Origin: Myxococcus dinghuensis
GTDB lineage: Bacteria > Myxococcota > Myxococcia > Myxococcales > Myxococcaceae
DNA: 36,640 nt
Assembly (NCBI RefSeq): GCF_024198235.1
Contig: NZ_JAKCFB010000064.1
Coordinates: 1 to 36,640 of the forward strand
Direction: 5' to 3'
A program made the translations under genes and the position numbers. Shown here in pieces: positions 1-8,462 of this stretch. Under the pieces are notes generated by a model. It did no database searches. It saw only the letters and a program-made list of their open reading frames with translations, and was not told the origin of the DNA. The first letter of the stretch is position 1. Each line of letters starts with the position of its first letter.

Positions 1-1
1 G

Positions 2-448
2 CCGGGGGCTCCGGGACTCGCCGCGCGTCCGGGGGCTCCGGGCGTGCCGGGCGGCCTGCCGCGTCCTCCGGGCGCCACGCCGCTGCCGCCTGTTCCCGCG
101 GCGCCTCCGCAGCCGGCCGCCCGCGCGAGGGATCCGTTCGGCCTGGGCGCGCCCCAGCCGGTGGCCGCCCAGCCGGCGATCAGCATCGAGGACTCGCTGC
201 CCGACACGAGCGGCGCGGAGGAGATCTCCATCGACATCGGCGGGCCGGCTCCGGCCGCTCCGGTCCCCACGCCGCGCGCGGCTCCGGCCGCGTCGGATGG
301 TGGTGAGGCGCTGCTCCGCGAGGCCCTGTCCAAGGCGTCGCGCGAGGTCATCGAGAAGATCGCCTGGGAGGTCGTACCGCAGCTCGCGGAGACGATCATC
401 CGCGAGGAGCTCGAGCGGCTCATCAAGGACCGAGAGACGCAGCACTGA
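2..448 (+). CDS. C-terminal end of a Pro/Ala-rich modular protein (5' truncated)
   Basis: The reading frame is open from base 2, so the start lies outside the window; the GTG at 44 is internal to a Pro-Gly-Ala-rich stretch and is not a convincing start. About 148 residues are visible. The first 95 or so are a low-complexity linker rich in Pro, Ala and Gly with a short acidic patch (ISIEDSLPD, EEISIDIGG). The last 45 form an amphipathic helical domain with the core AWEVVPQLAETIIREELERL. Similar C-terminal helices occur in deltaproteobacterial response regulators and polar or motility proteins, and the pattern is loosely like the C-terminal oligomerisation helices of alphaproteobacterial PopZ. 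That is recall of motif shape, not a database match. The missing N-terminus would decide the function. The gene ends 66 bases before valS, on the same strand. Confidence 0.75.
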   Translation, partial: PGAPGLAARPGAPGVPGGLPRPPGATPLPPVPAAPPQPAARARDPFGLGAPQPVAAQPAISIEDSLPDTSGAEEISIDIGGPAPAAPVPTPRAAPAASDGGEALLREALSKASREVIEKIAWEVVPQLAETIIREELERLIKDRETQH

Positions 449-484
449 GGCGAGACCTTCGCCGTAACCTCCTGACCTTCTGCT

Positions 485-503
485 GCCCCCCGTCGAGGGG
501 GGC
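485..503 (+). terminator. GC-rich hairpin between the upstream gene and valS
   Basis: A perfect 7-bp stem (gcccccc / ggggggc) with a 5-base loop (gtcga) ends 12 bases before the valS start. No U-tract follows, so as a terminator it would be weak. The right arm holds the only purine-rich run that could act as the valS Shine-Dalgarno (gaggggg, 496-502), so the hairpin might instead limit valS translation. The structure is seen directly; the role is inferred. Confidence 0.4.
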
Positions 504-514
504 GGGCGTCTTCA

Positions 515-3500
515 ATGAGCGACACTACTGAACTGTCCAAGGCCTACGAACCCACCGAGGTCGAGGCCCGTCGATACGCATTCTGGCTGGAGAAGGGCTA
601 CTTCCGCGCCGAGGCGACGTCCGACAAGCCCGCCTTCTCCATCGTCCTGCCGCCGCCCAACGTGACGGGCAGCCTGCACATCGGCCATGCCCTCACGGCG
701 ACCATCCAGGACATCCTCACGCGCTGGAAGCGGATGAGCGGCTTCAACGCGCTGTGGCTCCCTGGCACGGACCACGCCGGCATCGCCACGCAGATGGTGG
801 TGGAGAAGGAGCTGAAGAAGTCGGAGGGCAAGAGCCGCCACGACCTGGGCCGGGACACGTTCCTCCAGCGCGTCTGGGAGTGGAAGGGCAAGTACGGCGC
901 GCGCATCGGCGAGCAGCACCGCTACCTGGGCGCGTCGCTGGACTGGAGCCGCGAGCGCTTCACCATGGACGAGCAGTCGTCCGCGGCGGTGCGCGAGGTC
1001 TTCGTCCGGCTGTACGAAGAGGGCCTGATGTACCGGGCCCAGAAGCTCATCAACTGGTGCCCCTCGTGCCGCACGGCGCTCAGCGACCTGGAGGTCGAGC
1101 ACGAGGAGAAGAACGGCTCCATCTGGCACATCCGCTACCCGGTGAAGGACTCGGACCGCACGCTCACCGTGGCCACCACGCGCCCGGAGACGATGCTGGG
1201 CGACACGGCCGTGGCGGTGCACCCGGAGGACGAGCGGTACAAGGACCTCATCGGCAAGCACGTGGTGCTGCCGCTGTCGGGGCGTGAGATTCCCATCATC
1301 GCGGACGGCGAGCTGGTGGATCCGAAGTTCGGCACCGGCGTGGTGAAGGTCACGCCCGCGCACGACTTCAACGACTACCAGACGGGCCTGCGCCACAAGC
1401 TGCCCATGATGTCCATCCTGGACGAAGCGGCCCGGATGACGAAGGACACCGGCAAGTACGCCGGCATGGACCGCTTCGAGGCGCGCAAGGCGGTGCTGGC
1501 GGACCTGCAGGAGCAGGGGCTGCTGGAGAAGGAAGAGCCGCACAAGCTGTCGGTGGGCACCTGTCAGCGCAGCGCCACGGTGGTGGAGCCCCGGCTGTCG
1601 CCGCAGTGGTTCATCAAGATCGAGCCGCTGGCGCGTCCGGCCATCGAGGCGGTGGAGCAGGGCCGCACGAAGTTCGTCCCCGAGGCCTGGACGAACACGT
1701 TCTTCCACTGGATGCGCAACATCCACGACTGGTGCGTCAGCCGCCAGTTGTGGTGGGGCCACCAGATTCCCGCGTACTACTGCACGTCGTGCAGCCCCCG
1801 GCTCGGGGACGACACGGACCTGCCGCTGGATGCCCCGACGGTGAAGGTGGGCGGCGTGGACTTCTCCCGCGCGGAGCCCATCGTGGCGCGTCAGGCGCCG
1901 GAGTCCTGCCCCAAGTGCGGTGGCGCGAGCTTCATCCAGGACCCGGACGTGCTGGACACCTGGTTCTCGTCCGCGCTGTGGCCGTTCTCCACGCTGGGCT
2001 GGCCGAACGCCACCCCGGAGCTGAAGACCTTCTACCCGACGTCCGTCATGGAGACGGGCCACGACATCATCTTCTTCTGGGTGGCCCGGATGATGATGAT
2101 GGGCCTGCACTTCATGGGGGATGTGCCCTTCCGCACCGTGTACCTGCACGCGATGGTGCGCGACGAGAAGGGCGAGAAGATGTCCAAGACGAAGGGGAAC
2201 GTCATCGACCCCCTGGACGTCATCCTCGGCGCGAAGTCGGAGGCGCTCGCCCCGGCGCTGAAGAACAAGTTCCCGCAGGGCATGCCGGCGTTCGGCGCGG
2301 ACGCGCTGCGCTTCACGCTCGCCTCGCTCACCCAGCAGGGCCGCGACATCAAGCTGTCGATGGACCGGCTCGCCGGCTACAAGGCGTTCTGCAACAAGCT
2401 GTGGAACGCCAGCCGCTTCGCCCTGATGAACATGGGCGAGTTCCAGTACGACGGGGGCCCGCTGAAGGAGCGCTCGTTGACGCTGGCGGACCGGTGGATC
2501 CTCTCCCGGCTGCAGCGCGCCACGACGGAGGCTCGCGCTTCACTGGAGACGTACGGCTTCGCCGAGGCGGCCTCCACGCTGTACCAGTTCCTGTGGGCGG
2601 AGTTCTGCGACTGGTACATCGAGCTGGCCAAGGGCTCGCTCTACGGTGAGGACGCGGCGGCGAAGGACACCACCCGCGCGGTGCTCATCTACAGCCTGGA
2701 CCGCGTGCTGCGGCTGATGCACCCGTTCATGCCGTTCATCACCGAGGAGATCTGGCAGAAGCTGCCGATGTCCCGGCCGACGGACAGCATCATGATCGCC
2801 GCGTACCCGGAGTCGGACGCGGCGCTCGTGGACGAGGCGGCCGAGGCGGAGATGGCGCCGGTCATCGCCGCCATCGAGGGCCTGCGCACCATCCGCGGCG
2901 AGAGCAACCTGCCGCCCGCCACCAAGGTGAAGGCCGTGGTGCAGAGCCCGGACGCCCGGACGCGCGACCTGCTCGAGCGTTGGCGTGGCTACCTGATGCC
3001 GCTGGCGGGCCTGTCCGAGGTGCACGTCGGACCGCCGGGCCCGAAGCCTCCCCAGGCCGCCGCCTTCGTGGCGACGAACCTGGAGATCTTCGTCCCGCTC
3101 GCCGGCCTCATCGACCTGGACGCCGAGCGCGACCGCCTGCGCAAGGAGATCGCGCGCGCGGAGCAGGAAGCGACCAGCGTCCTGCGCAAGCTGGAGAACC
3201 CCAACTTCGTGGCCAAGGCCCCGCCGGATGTGGTGGAGAAGGACCGCGCCCGCGTGGTGGAGTTGAAGGAGCGCAAGGCCAAGCTCGAAGATCACCTGCA
3301 GCGGATCGCCCCGGAGCCTCCCATGCCCGAGAACACGCCGTCCGAGAGCAGCACGCCCGCCGTGGTGGAGGACCTCGCGTCCCCCTCCGAACCCGCCCAG
3401 GTGAAGGTCGCCCCGACGAAGGAGGAGAAGGGCGGCGTTGACCTGGGCCAGGAACTGAAGGGAGAGCTGGGTGACGAGGGCCGCGTGCCCGAGGCCGACC

Positions 3501-4243
3501 CGCAGGTCCAGGCCGCCCTCGCGAAGCTGCGCGAGGGGACGAAGGAAGGCCTGTCCCCCACGGACCACCACGACCTGGGCGTCGCGTACATGAGCATGGG
3601 GCTCGTGGACGATGCGATGCGCGAGTTCGACAAGGCCAAGGAGGGCGGTGACGGCCGCGAGGCTCCGGCGAAGGCCACCGAGTCGGCCGAGCGTCCCGCG
3701 AAGGTGAAGGCGAAGAAGCCCGCCACCAAGAAGGCCGAGGCCCCCGTGAGCGAGGCCGCTCCCGTGGCTCCGGCCTCCGAGGACGAGGCTCCCGCCGCGA
3801 AGCCTGCTCCGTCGAAGAAGGCCGCCCCGGCGAAGTCCGCGAAGGCCGAGGCCACGGCTGCTCCCGCGAAGGCTGCTCCGGCGAAGGCCGCGAAGAAGGC
3901 CTCCGCGAAGGCTGCTCCCGTCAAGGCCGCCGCGAAGAAGGGCGGCAAGGCGGCGCCGGTGAAGGCCGCGAAGAAGGCTGGCAAGGCCGCTCCGGCGAAG
4001 CCTTCCACCAAGAAGGGCGGCAAGGCTGCGCCGGCGAAGGCCGCGAAGAAGGCCGCCAAGGCCGCTCCGGCGAAGGCCGCCAAGAAGGGTGGCAAGGCCG
4101 GGGCGAAGTCCGCCGCGAAGAAGGTTGCTGCGAAGAAGGGCGGGGCGAAGGCTCCCGCCGCGAAGAAGGCTTCCGCTGGGAAGGCGGCGGCCAAGAAGGT
4201 CACCCGGGCGAAGCCCTCGGCGCGGGCGAAGGCCCGGCGGTAG
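515..4243 (+). CDS. valS: Valyl-tRNA synthetase with a long Lys/Ala/Pro-rich C-terminal extension
   Basis: Class I aminoacyl-tRNA synthetase that charges tRNA-Val with valine in the cytoplasm. The HIGH motif (LHIGH, near residue 57), the KMSKS motif (KMSKT, near residue 556), the editing domain with its TTRPETMLGDTA signature, and the anticodon-binding domain are all present. The usual C-terminal coiled coil lies at about residues 860-928. Family members are generally about 880-950 residues; this one has 1242. The extra 300 or so residues hold one TPR-like unit (DHHDLGVAYMSMGLVDDAMREF, about residues 1025-1048) and then some 190 residues built from repeated KKA, KAAPAKAA and KGGKA units, resembling a histone-H1-type tail. 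The frame is continuous with no sign of a frameshift. ATG 515 gives a typical ValS N-terminus. nadC follows after 11 bases with a strong ribosome-binding site, so the two are probably cotranscribed. Confidence 0.97.
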   Translation: MSDTTELSKAYEPTEVEARRYAFWLEKGYFRAEATSDKPAFSIVLPPPNVTGSLHIGHALTATIQDILTRWKRMSGFNALWLPGTDHAGIATQMVVEKELKKSEGKSRHDLGRDTFLQRVWEWKGKYGARIGEQHRYLGASLDWSRERFTMDEQSSAAVREVFVRLYEEGLMYRAQKLINWCPSCRTALSDLEVEHEEKNGSIWHIRYPVKDSDRTLTVATTRPETMLGDTAVAVHPEDERYKDLIGKHVVLPLSGREIPIIADGELVDPKFGTGVVKVTPAHDFNDYQTGLRHKLPMMSILDEAARMTKDTGKYAGMDRFEARKAVLADLQEQGLLEKEEPHKLSVGTCQRSATVVEPRLSPQWFIKIEPLARPAIEAVEQGRTKFVPEAWTNTFFHWMRNIHDWCVSRQLWWGHQIPAYYCTSCSPRLGDDTDLPLDAPTVKVGGVDFSRAEPIVARQAPESCPKCGGASFIQDPDVLDTWFSSALWPFSTLGWPNATPELKTFYPTSVMETGHDIIFFWVARMMMMGLHFMGDVPFRTVYLHAMVRDEKGEKMSKTKGNVIDPLDVILGAKSEALAPALKNKFPQGMPAFGADALRFTLASLTQQGRDIKLSMDRLAGYKAFCNKLWNASRFALMNMGEFQYDGGPLKERSLTLADRWILSRLQRATTEARASLETYGFAEAASTLYQFLWAEFCDWYIELAKGSLYGEDAAAKDTTRAVLIYSLDRVLRLMHPFMPFITEEIWQKLPMSRPTDSIMIAAYPESDAALVDEAAEAEMAPVIAAIEGLRTIRGESNLPPATKVKAVVQSPDARTRDLLERWRGYLMPLAGLSEVHVGPPGPKPPQAAAFVATNLEIFVPLAGLIDLDAERDRLRKEIARAEQEATSVLRKLENPNFVAKAPPDVVEKDRARVVELKERKAKLEDHLQRIAPEPPMPENTPSESSTPAVVEDLASPSEPAQVKVAPTKEEKGGVDLGQELKGELGDEGRVPEADPQVQAALAKLREGTKEGLSPTDHHDLGVAYMSMGLVDDAMREFDKAKEGGDGREAPAKATESAERPAKVKAKKPATKKAEAPVSEAAPVAPASEDEAPAAKPAPSKKAAPAKSAKAEATAAPAKAAPAKAAKKASAKAAPVKAAAKKGGKAAPVKAAKKAGKAAPAKPSTKKGGKAAPAKAAKKAAKAAPAKAAKKGGKAGAKSAAKKVAAKKGGAKAPAAKKASAGKAAAKKVTRAKPSARAKARR

Positions 4244-4254
4244 CAGGAGGAGAC

Positions 4255-5139
4255 GTGCAGCAGGATTACCTCGATCGGCTCATCGACCTCGCCCTCGACG
4301 AAGACCTGGGGGCGGCGGGCGATGTCACCTCGCAGGCGCTCATCCCGCCTGACGCGGAGGGCAGCGCTGAGCTGGTCGCCAAGGAGCAGTTGGTGCTCGC
4401 GGGCCTCGACGCCTTCATCCGGGTCTTCCACAAGGTGGACCCGGACGTGGAGGTGGAGCTCGTCAAGCAGGACGGACAGGAGATCAAGCCCAAGGCCGTG
4501 GCGGCCCGCTGCCACGGTCGGCTTCGCTCCCTGCTCGCCGCCGAGCGCACCGCGCTCAACCTCGTGCAGCGCGCCGCCGGCATCGCCACGCTGGCCCAGC
4601 AGGCGATGACGTCGGTGCGCGGCTCGAAGATGCAGGTGCTCGACACGCGCAAGACGCCGCCGGGCATGCGCGTGGTGGCCAAGGACGCCGTGCGGATGGG
4701 CGGCGCGACCAACCACCGCTTCGGCCTCTTCGACGGCGTCCTCATCAAGGACAACCACATCGCGGCCGTGGGGGGCTCCATCTCCGAGGCGCTCCGTCGC
4801 GCCAAGGCCCATGGCCCGCGGCTGTGCAAGATCGAGATCGAGGTCACCAACCTCAAGCAGCTCGCGGAGGCGCTCGAGCACGGCGCCGACGTGGTGATGC
4901 TCGACAACATGGACGACGCGCAGATTCGCGAGGCCGTGAAGCTGACGGGGGGGCGTGTCCCGCTGGAGGTCTCCGGCGGCGTCACCCTGGACCGGCTGCC
5001 GCGCCTGGCGAAGATGGGCGTCGACTACGTGTCGATGGGCGCGCTGACCCACTCCGCGCGGGCCATGGACCTGTCGCTGGAGATCACCGGGACGAAGAAG
5101 CCCCGGCGCGCGCGCGCCACGCCCGCCACCCAGGGCTGA
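4255..5139 (+). CDS. nadC: Nicotinate-nucleotide pyrophosphorylase (carboxylating), quinolinate phosphoribosyltransferase
   Basis: Converts quinolinate and phosphoribosyl pyrophosphate to nicotinate mononucleotide, CO2 and pyrophosphate, the committed step of de novo NAD synthesis. Its 294 residues match the family length. Visible motifs are the N-terminal EDLGAAGDVTSQAL, the substrate-binding DTRKTPPGMR, KDNHI, the barrel strand EIEVTNL, VMLDNM and the phosphate-binding EVSGGV. The GTG start at 4255 is chosen because aggagga (4245-4251) lies just upstream. It begins 11 bases after valS. nadA and nadB are not in the window. The gene ends 6 bases from the convergent WYL regulator, leaving no room for a separate terminator. 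Confidence 0.97.
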   Translation: MQQDYLDRLIDLALDEDLGAAGDVTSQALIPPDAEGSAELVAKEQLVLAGLDAFIRVFHKVDPDVEVELVKQDGQEIKPKAVAARCHGRLRSLLAAERTALNLVQRAAGIATLAQQAMTSVRGSKMQVLDTRKTPPGMRVVAKDAVRMGGATNHRFGLFDGVLIKDNHIAAVGGSISEALRRAKAHGPRLCKIEIEVTNLKQLAEALEHGADVVMLDNMDDAQIREAVKLTGGRVPLEVSGGVTLDRLPRLAKMGVDYVSMGALTHSARAMDLSLEITGTKKPRRARATPATQG

Positions 5140-5145
5140 CGCGCC

Positions 5146-5871
5146 TCAACCTCCCGGGGGCTCGCTCCGCTGCGCGAGCGCCCGGGCCTTCAATCCCTCC
5201 ATGTCGGGGATGAACCGGCGCCCGGGCACGAGCCTCGGGCGTCGGATGCGGTCCATGCGGAACATGCGCGCGGCGTCCTTCTCCACGTCCAGCGCGAGCA
5301 CGTACCAGACCGGTGCCTCGACGAGCAGTCCGTGGGGCTCCACCAAGCGACGGCTCGGTTTGCCGTGCCGGTCCTGGTAGTCGAACGCGAGGCAGACCTG
5401 CTCGCGGAAGGCCTCCTCGAACAACGCGAGCAACTCGCCCGGCGGCGTGCCCAGCTCCGTGAGCACCCGGGCGCTCGCGGGCCTGCCCACCACCACCCGC
5501 TCACAGAGCGCCCGCATGGCCCGCGCCCGCTCACGCGGCACGCTGGCGAACAGCTTGTCCAACCCCGAGCGCGCCGCGCGCCCCCATGGCAGCGCGGTGC
5601 CCGACGAGGACAGGTTGGCGGCGAGCCACAGGGCCACGACCTCCTCGATGGCGAGGTGGACCGCCGTCACGCCACGGTCCCTCTCCAGCCGGACACCCCC
5701 TCCCGGGCCCGGATCGCTGGAGATGGGCGTCCCCTGCTCACGCAGCGTGGCCAGGTCCCGGTGGATGGTGCGCTCGCTCACCCCGAGCGTCGCCGCCAGC
5801 TCCGCGACCGTGGTGGCCTCCTGTCCGCGAAGGACGTCCAGCAGCCGCATGACCCGCGTGACTCGCGCCAT
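5146..5871 (-). CDS. YafY-type transcriptional regulator (helix-turn-helix plus WYL domain)
   Basis: A 241-residue DNA-binding regulator. The N-terminal winged helix (about residues 1-62; VAELAATLGVSERTIHRDLATLREQG) is of the HTH_11/DeoR-like class. The C-terminal half carries a WYL domain, with WYVLALD at 189-195 and FRMDRIRRPRL after 203. WYL domains are thought to sense ligands, often nucleic-acid-derived or small molecules. It is transcribed away from the alpha/beta hydrolase gene. A perfect palindrome (5874-5890) starts 2 bases upstream of its ATG. No Shine-Dalgarno precedes the ATG, so the message may be leaderless. The layout suggests that it controls itself and the hydrolase; the ligand is unknown. 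Confidence 0.9.
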   Translation of the reverse strand: MARVTRVMRLLDVLRGQEATTVAELAATLGVSERTIHRDLATLREQGTPISSDPGPGGGVRLERDRGVTAVHLAIEEVVALWLAANLSSSGTALPWGRAARSGLDKLFASVPRERARAMRALCERVVVGRPASARVLTELGTPPGELLALFEEAFREQVCLAFDYQDRHGKPSRRLVEPHGLLVEAPVWYVLALDVEKDAARMFRMDRIRRPRLVPGRRFIPDMEGLKARALAQRSEPPGG

Positions 5872-5873
5872 TG

Positions 5874-5890
5874 CTGACAGTTTCTGTCAG
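5874..5890. promoter_or_regulatory. Perfect inverted repeat, probable operator of the WYL regulator
   Basis: CTGACAG-TTT-CTGTCAG is a perfect 7+7 bp palindrome with a 3-base spacer in the 88-base gap between the regulator and the divergent hydrolase. It overlaps the zone where the regulator's -10 should lie and sits just upstream of a possible hydrolase -10 (TACTCA, 5901-5906), a good position to repress both. Binding by the neighbouring WYL protein is inferred. Confidence 0.7.
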
Positions 5891-5959
5891 GGATGGGCCG
5901 TACTCAAGAGGACGTGGCGCGCGGCGGACGCGTGCCCATTCTCATGGGAGGAGGTCGTC

Positions 5960-6721
5960 ATGAAGGGGCCCGAGGGTGAGCTGTACGTGGATGACGGGGG
6001 GCACGGCGGTATTCCGGTGGTGTTCGTCCATGCCTGCGCGGGCAGCACCGCGCACTGGGCCGCGCAGCTCGCGCACCTGCGCAAGCACCGCCGGGCGCTC
6101 GCGTTGGACCTGCGTGGCCACGGCCGGTCTGCGACTCCCGCACGCGAGGCCTGGTCCATCGACGACCTCGCCTCGGACGTGGCGGCGGTGGTGGATGGAG
6201 TGGGGCTGGAGCGCTTCGTCCTCGTCGGGCACAGCCTCGGTGGGGCGGTCTGCGCGGCCTACGCGGGCGCGCACCCGTCTCGTGTCGCCGGGCTGCTGCT
6301 GGTCGACCCGGCCTCGGACGGGCGGACGATTCCCGCCGAGCAGGCGCAGGGCCTGATGGCCGTGCCGGGGTCGGAGGCCTGGCTCCCCGTCGTCGAGCAG
6401 CACTGGGCGCCGATGCTCGCGGCCTCCCAGCCCCAGGTGCGTGAGCAGGTCCTCGCCGGCCTGCGTGGAACGGCGCAGGCGGCGGTGCGGGGCACCCTGG
6501 GGGCGCTCCTGACGTTCGACCCCGTCGCGGCGCTGCGGCGCTACCCGGGGCCGAAGCTGTCCCTCGTGACGGCGTTCAACCAGGGGCCCGACGCGTACCA
6601 GAACGAAGTGGCGGAGCTGACCGCCCTTCGAGTGGATGTCCCCACGGGCCACTGGGTGCAGCTCGATGCACCCGCGTGGACCTGTCAGCAGATCGACGGG
6701 TTCCTCCAGTCGCTTCGGTGA
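5960..6721 (+). CDS. Alpha/beta hydrolase
   Basis: A 253-residue alpha/beta-hydrolase fold enzyme of the esterase, lactonase or haloperoxidase-like group; the substrate cannot be read from sequence. The oxyanion region (VHACAGS, 24-30), a DLRGHGRS loop (50-57), the nucleophile elbow GHSLGG with Ser92, and the catalytic His near residue 231 (TGHWVQLD) are visible. The acidic residue is less certain. The frame stays open upstream to 5447, but that part is antisense to the WYL regulator. ATG 5960 is preferred because a strong gggaggagg precedes it and the fold starts at once. It is divergent from the WYL regulator across a palindromic operator and is probably its target. No signal peptide is seen, so it is likely cytoplasmic. 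Confidence 0.9.
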   Translation: MKGPEGELYVDDGGHGGIPVVFVHACAGSTAHWAAQLAHLRKHRRALALDLRGHGRSATPAREAWSIDDLASDVAAVVDGVGLERFVLVGHSLGGAVCAAYAGAHPSRVAGLLLVDPASDGRTIPAEQAQGLMAVPGSEAWLPVVEQHWAPMLAASQPQVREQVLAGLRGTAQAAVRGTLGALLTFDPVAALRRYPGPKLSLVTAFNQGPDAYQNEVAELTALRVDVPTGHWVQLDAPAWTCQQIDGFLQSLR

Positions 6722-6745
6722 CGCGGTAGCCGGACGGCGGTGTGG

Positions 6746-8362
6746 CTACTTGCCGTTGAAGACCTCGGCGCGGGGTGTCCCCTCGGCGGACGCGGGCATG
6801 CCCACCTCCATCATCGCGGCCAGCGTGGGTGCCACGTCGATCGGGTCGATCTCCGTCCTGTACATGCCCGGCTTCACGCCCTTGCCCGCGAACACCACGG
6901 GGACCTGGGCGTCGTAGGAGTAGGGCGTGCCGTGCGTGGAGCCGGCGCTGTCGTAGTAGAGGACGTGGAACGGCCGGAGCATGTACAGCACGTCGCCGCT
7001 GCGCTCGGGGAAGTACCCCTTGCGCACCGTCGCGAGATACCCCGCGGGGTCCGGCACGGTGAACAGCTCCTCCCGCGTCACCGCCGTCAGCACGGAGGGG
7101 TGCTTCGACAGCCACTCCACGACGAAGCGCTGCACCTGCGCCTTCTCCACCTTGCCCGACTCCAGCGCCTTGCCGCCCAGGTACACGTCCAGCTCCTCGA
7201 TGATCGCCGTGACGTCGGGGCCGAAGCGCTCCTGGACCGCCTGCTTCAACTCCTGGTTCATCGTCACCGGACTCAGCCGCAAGGCCGGCAGGCCCTCCGT
7301 GGCCCACTGCTCGGGCGCCGCCGCGCCGCCATGGTCCGCGGCCAGGGCGATGACCAGGTTCGCCCGGCCTCCCGCGGCGCGCTCGGCCGCGGAGATGAGG
7401 GCCGCCAGCGACTTGTCCAACTGCAGCAGCGCGTCCTGCATCTCCCACGAATACGGGCCGTACTCGTGGAACACGTTGTCCGGTCCGCTGAAGCTCACCG
7501 CGAGCAGGTCCGGGATGTCGTCCTTGCCCAGGCCCTCGCCCGCGATGGCCGCCTTCGCCGCCTCCACGAGGAGGTCGTTCGCATACGGCGACACGCCGAA
7601 CGCCTTGTAGAACTCCGGGCCCGGCGCCGTCAGGCCGCCGTCCAGCGGGTGCGGGAACACCCGACCGAGCCCGTACGAGTCGGCCTCGTAGGGCAGGTCA
7701 TCCTCGCCCACGTACTCGGCGCGCGGACGCAGCAGCTCCCACTTCTTGCCGAACGCCGAATCCGGCAGCTTGCGCTCGTTGAGGGCCTTGAGCCACGCGG
7801 GGAACTCCTTGGTGTACCAGGTGCCCGTGACGAACTTCCCCAGGGTGTCGTCGAACCACCACGCCTGCCCCAGCCGTCCGCCCAGGGCGATGGCCGAGCG
7901 TGACTTGAGGGAGAGGGCCACGGCCTTGCCTCGCTCCTGCGTGGCCACGCGCAGGCGGTCCGCCAGCGTCTCCGCCATCAGGTTGGCGGGGCTGGCGTCC
8001 TGACCCGGCTTGAGCGTCGCCTCCAGCACCGGATGCGCGGCGTCGTGGAACGAGGACAGGAACTTGCCGGTGGCGCGGTCCACCCACCGGTTGTCCACGA
8101 CCCCGTGACGCCACGGATTCGCGCCGGTCGAGAGCGTGGTGTGTCCCGGAGCGGTGCGGCACTTCGCGTACCCGTAGCGCGCGTACGGGAAGTAGGCGCC
8201 GGTGTCGAGAAGCTGACCCAGGCCCCCCTTGAGCCGGGGACGGGCGCGCAGGAGGACGTCGCTGCCCATCGAATCCACGGTGATGAACACCGTGAGGCGC
8301 GGAGGGCGGGCGGCGGCGGGGAGGGTGGCGAGGAGGACCACCAGGACGAGGGCGCGAGTCAT
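6746..8362 (-). CDS. Secreted alkaline phosphatase-superfamily enzyme, PafA/PhoK type
   Basis: Predicted exported phosphomonoesterase or phosphodiesterase of the alkaline phosphatase superfamily (538 residues). A signal peptide (MTRALVLVVLLATLPAAA) is followed by the first metal-ligand motif TVDSMGSD (Asp30). The segment TAPGHTTLSTG puts the likely nucleophile at Thr70. N91 and the LKSRSAI motif match the Asn and Lys/Arg that distinguish PhoK/PafA-type enzymes. SGPDNVFHEYGP, AADHGG and STHGTPYSYD supply the other metal ligands. The frame is open 42 codons further upstream, but ATG 8362 is chosen because the signal peptide starts there. It converges on the hydrolase (24-base gap) and is divergent from the thioesterase gene. 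It probably releases phosphate in the periplasm or outside the cell. Confidence 0.88.
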   Translation of the reverse strand: MTRALVLVVLLATLPAAARPPRLTVFITVDSMGSDVLLRARPRLKGGLGQLLDTGAYFPYARYGYAKCRTAPGHTTLSTGANPWRHGVVDNRWVDRATGKFLSSFHDAAHPVLEATLKPGQDASPANLMAETLADRLRVATQERGKAVALSLKSRSAIALGGRLGQAWWFDDTLGKFVTGTWYTKEFPAWLKALNERKLPDSAFGKKWELLRPRAEYVGEDDLPYEADSYGLGRVFPHPLDGGLTAPGPEFYKAFGVSPYANDLLVEAAKAAIAGEGLGKDDIPDLLAVSFSGPDNVFHEYGPYSWEMQDALLQLDKSLAALISAAERAAGGRANLVIALAADHGGAAAPEQWATEGLPALRLSPVTMNQELKQAVQERFGPDVTAIIEELDVYLGGKALESGKVEKAQVQRFVVEWLSKHPSVLTAVTREELFTVPDPAGYLATVRKGYFPERSGDVLYMLRPFHVLYYDSAGSTHGTPYSYDAQVPVVFAGKGVKPGMYRTEIDPIDVAPTLAAMMEVGMPASAEGTPRAEVFNGK

Positions 8363-8421
8363 ACGTCCGAGAAGCTGCCCTGGCCTGCCCGGCGGGCGCA
8401 ACAAACAAGCGCCACCGTCAC

Positions 8422-8452
8422 TTGGACGTCCGGCGCTGGCGCCTGCTACGGT
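8422..8452 (+). promoter_or_regulatory. Candidate promoter for the thioesterase-glpX run
   Basis: TTGGAC (8422-8427) and TACGGT (8447-8452) are separated by 19 bases, and the -10 ends 10 bases before ATG 8463. That gene has no Shine-Dalgarno, which fits a leaderless or nearly leaderless message. Inferred from spacing and sequence only; the spacer is slightly long. Confidence 0.4.
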
Positions 8453-8462
8453 GCGCGCCCTC

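Noticed and set aside
3700..4230. Tandem DNA repeat or insertion at the valS end
   Set aside because: The repetition reflects Lys-Ala-Pro repeats in a continuous reading frame. It is treated as a protein tail, not a separate repeat element.
5447..5959. N-terminal extension of the alpha/beta hydrolase
   Set aside because: It runs antisense through the WYL regulator and the palindrome. ATG 5960 has a strong ribosome-binding site and starts the fold.
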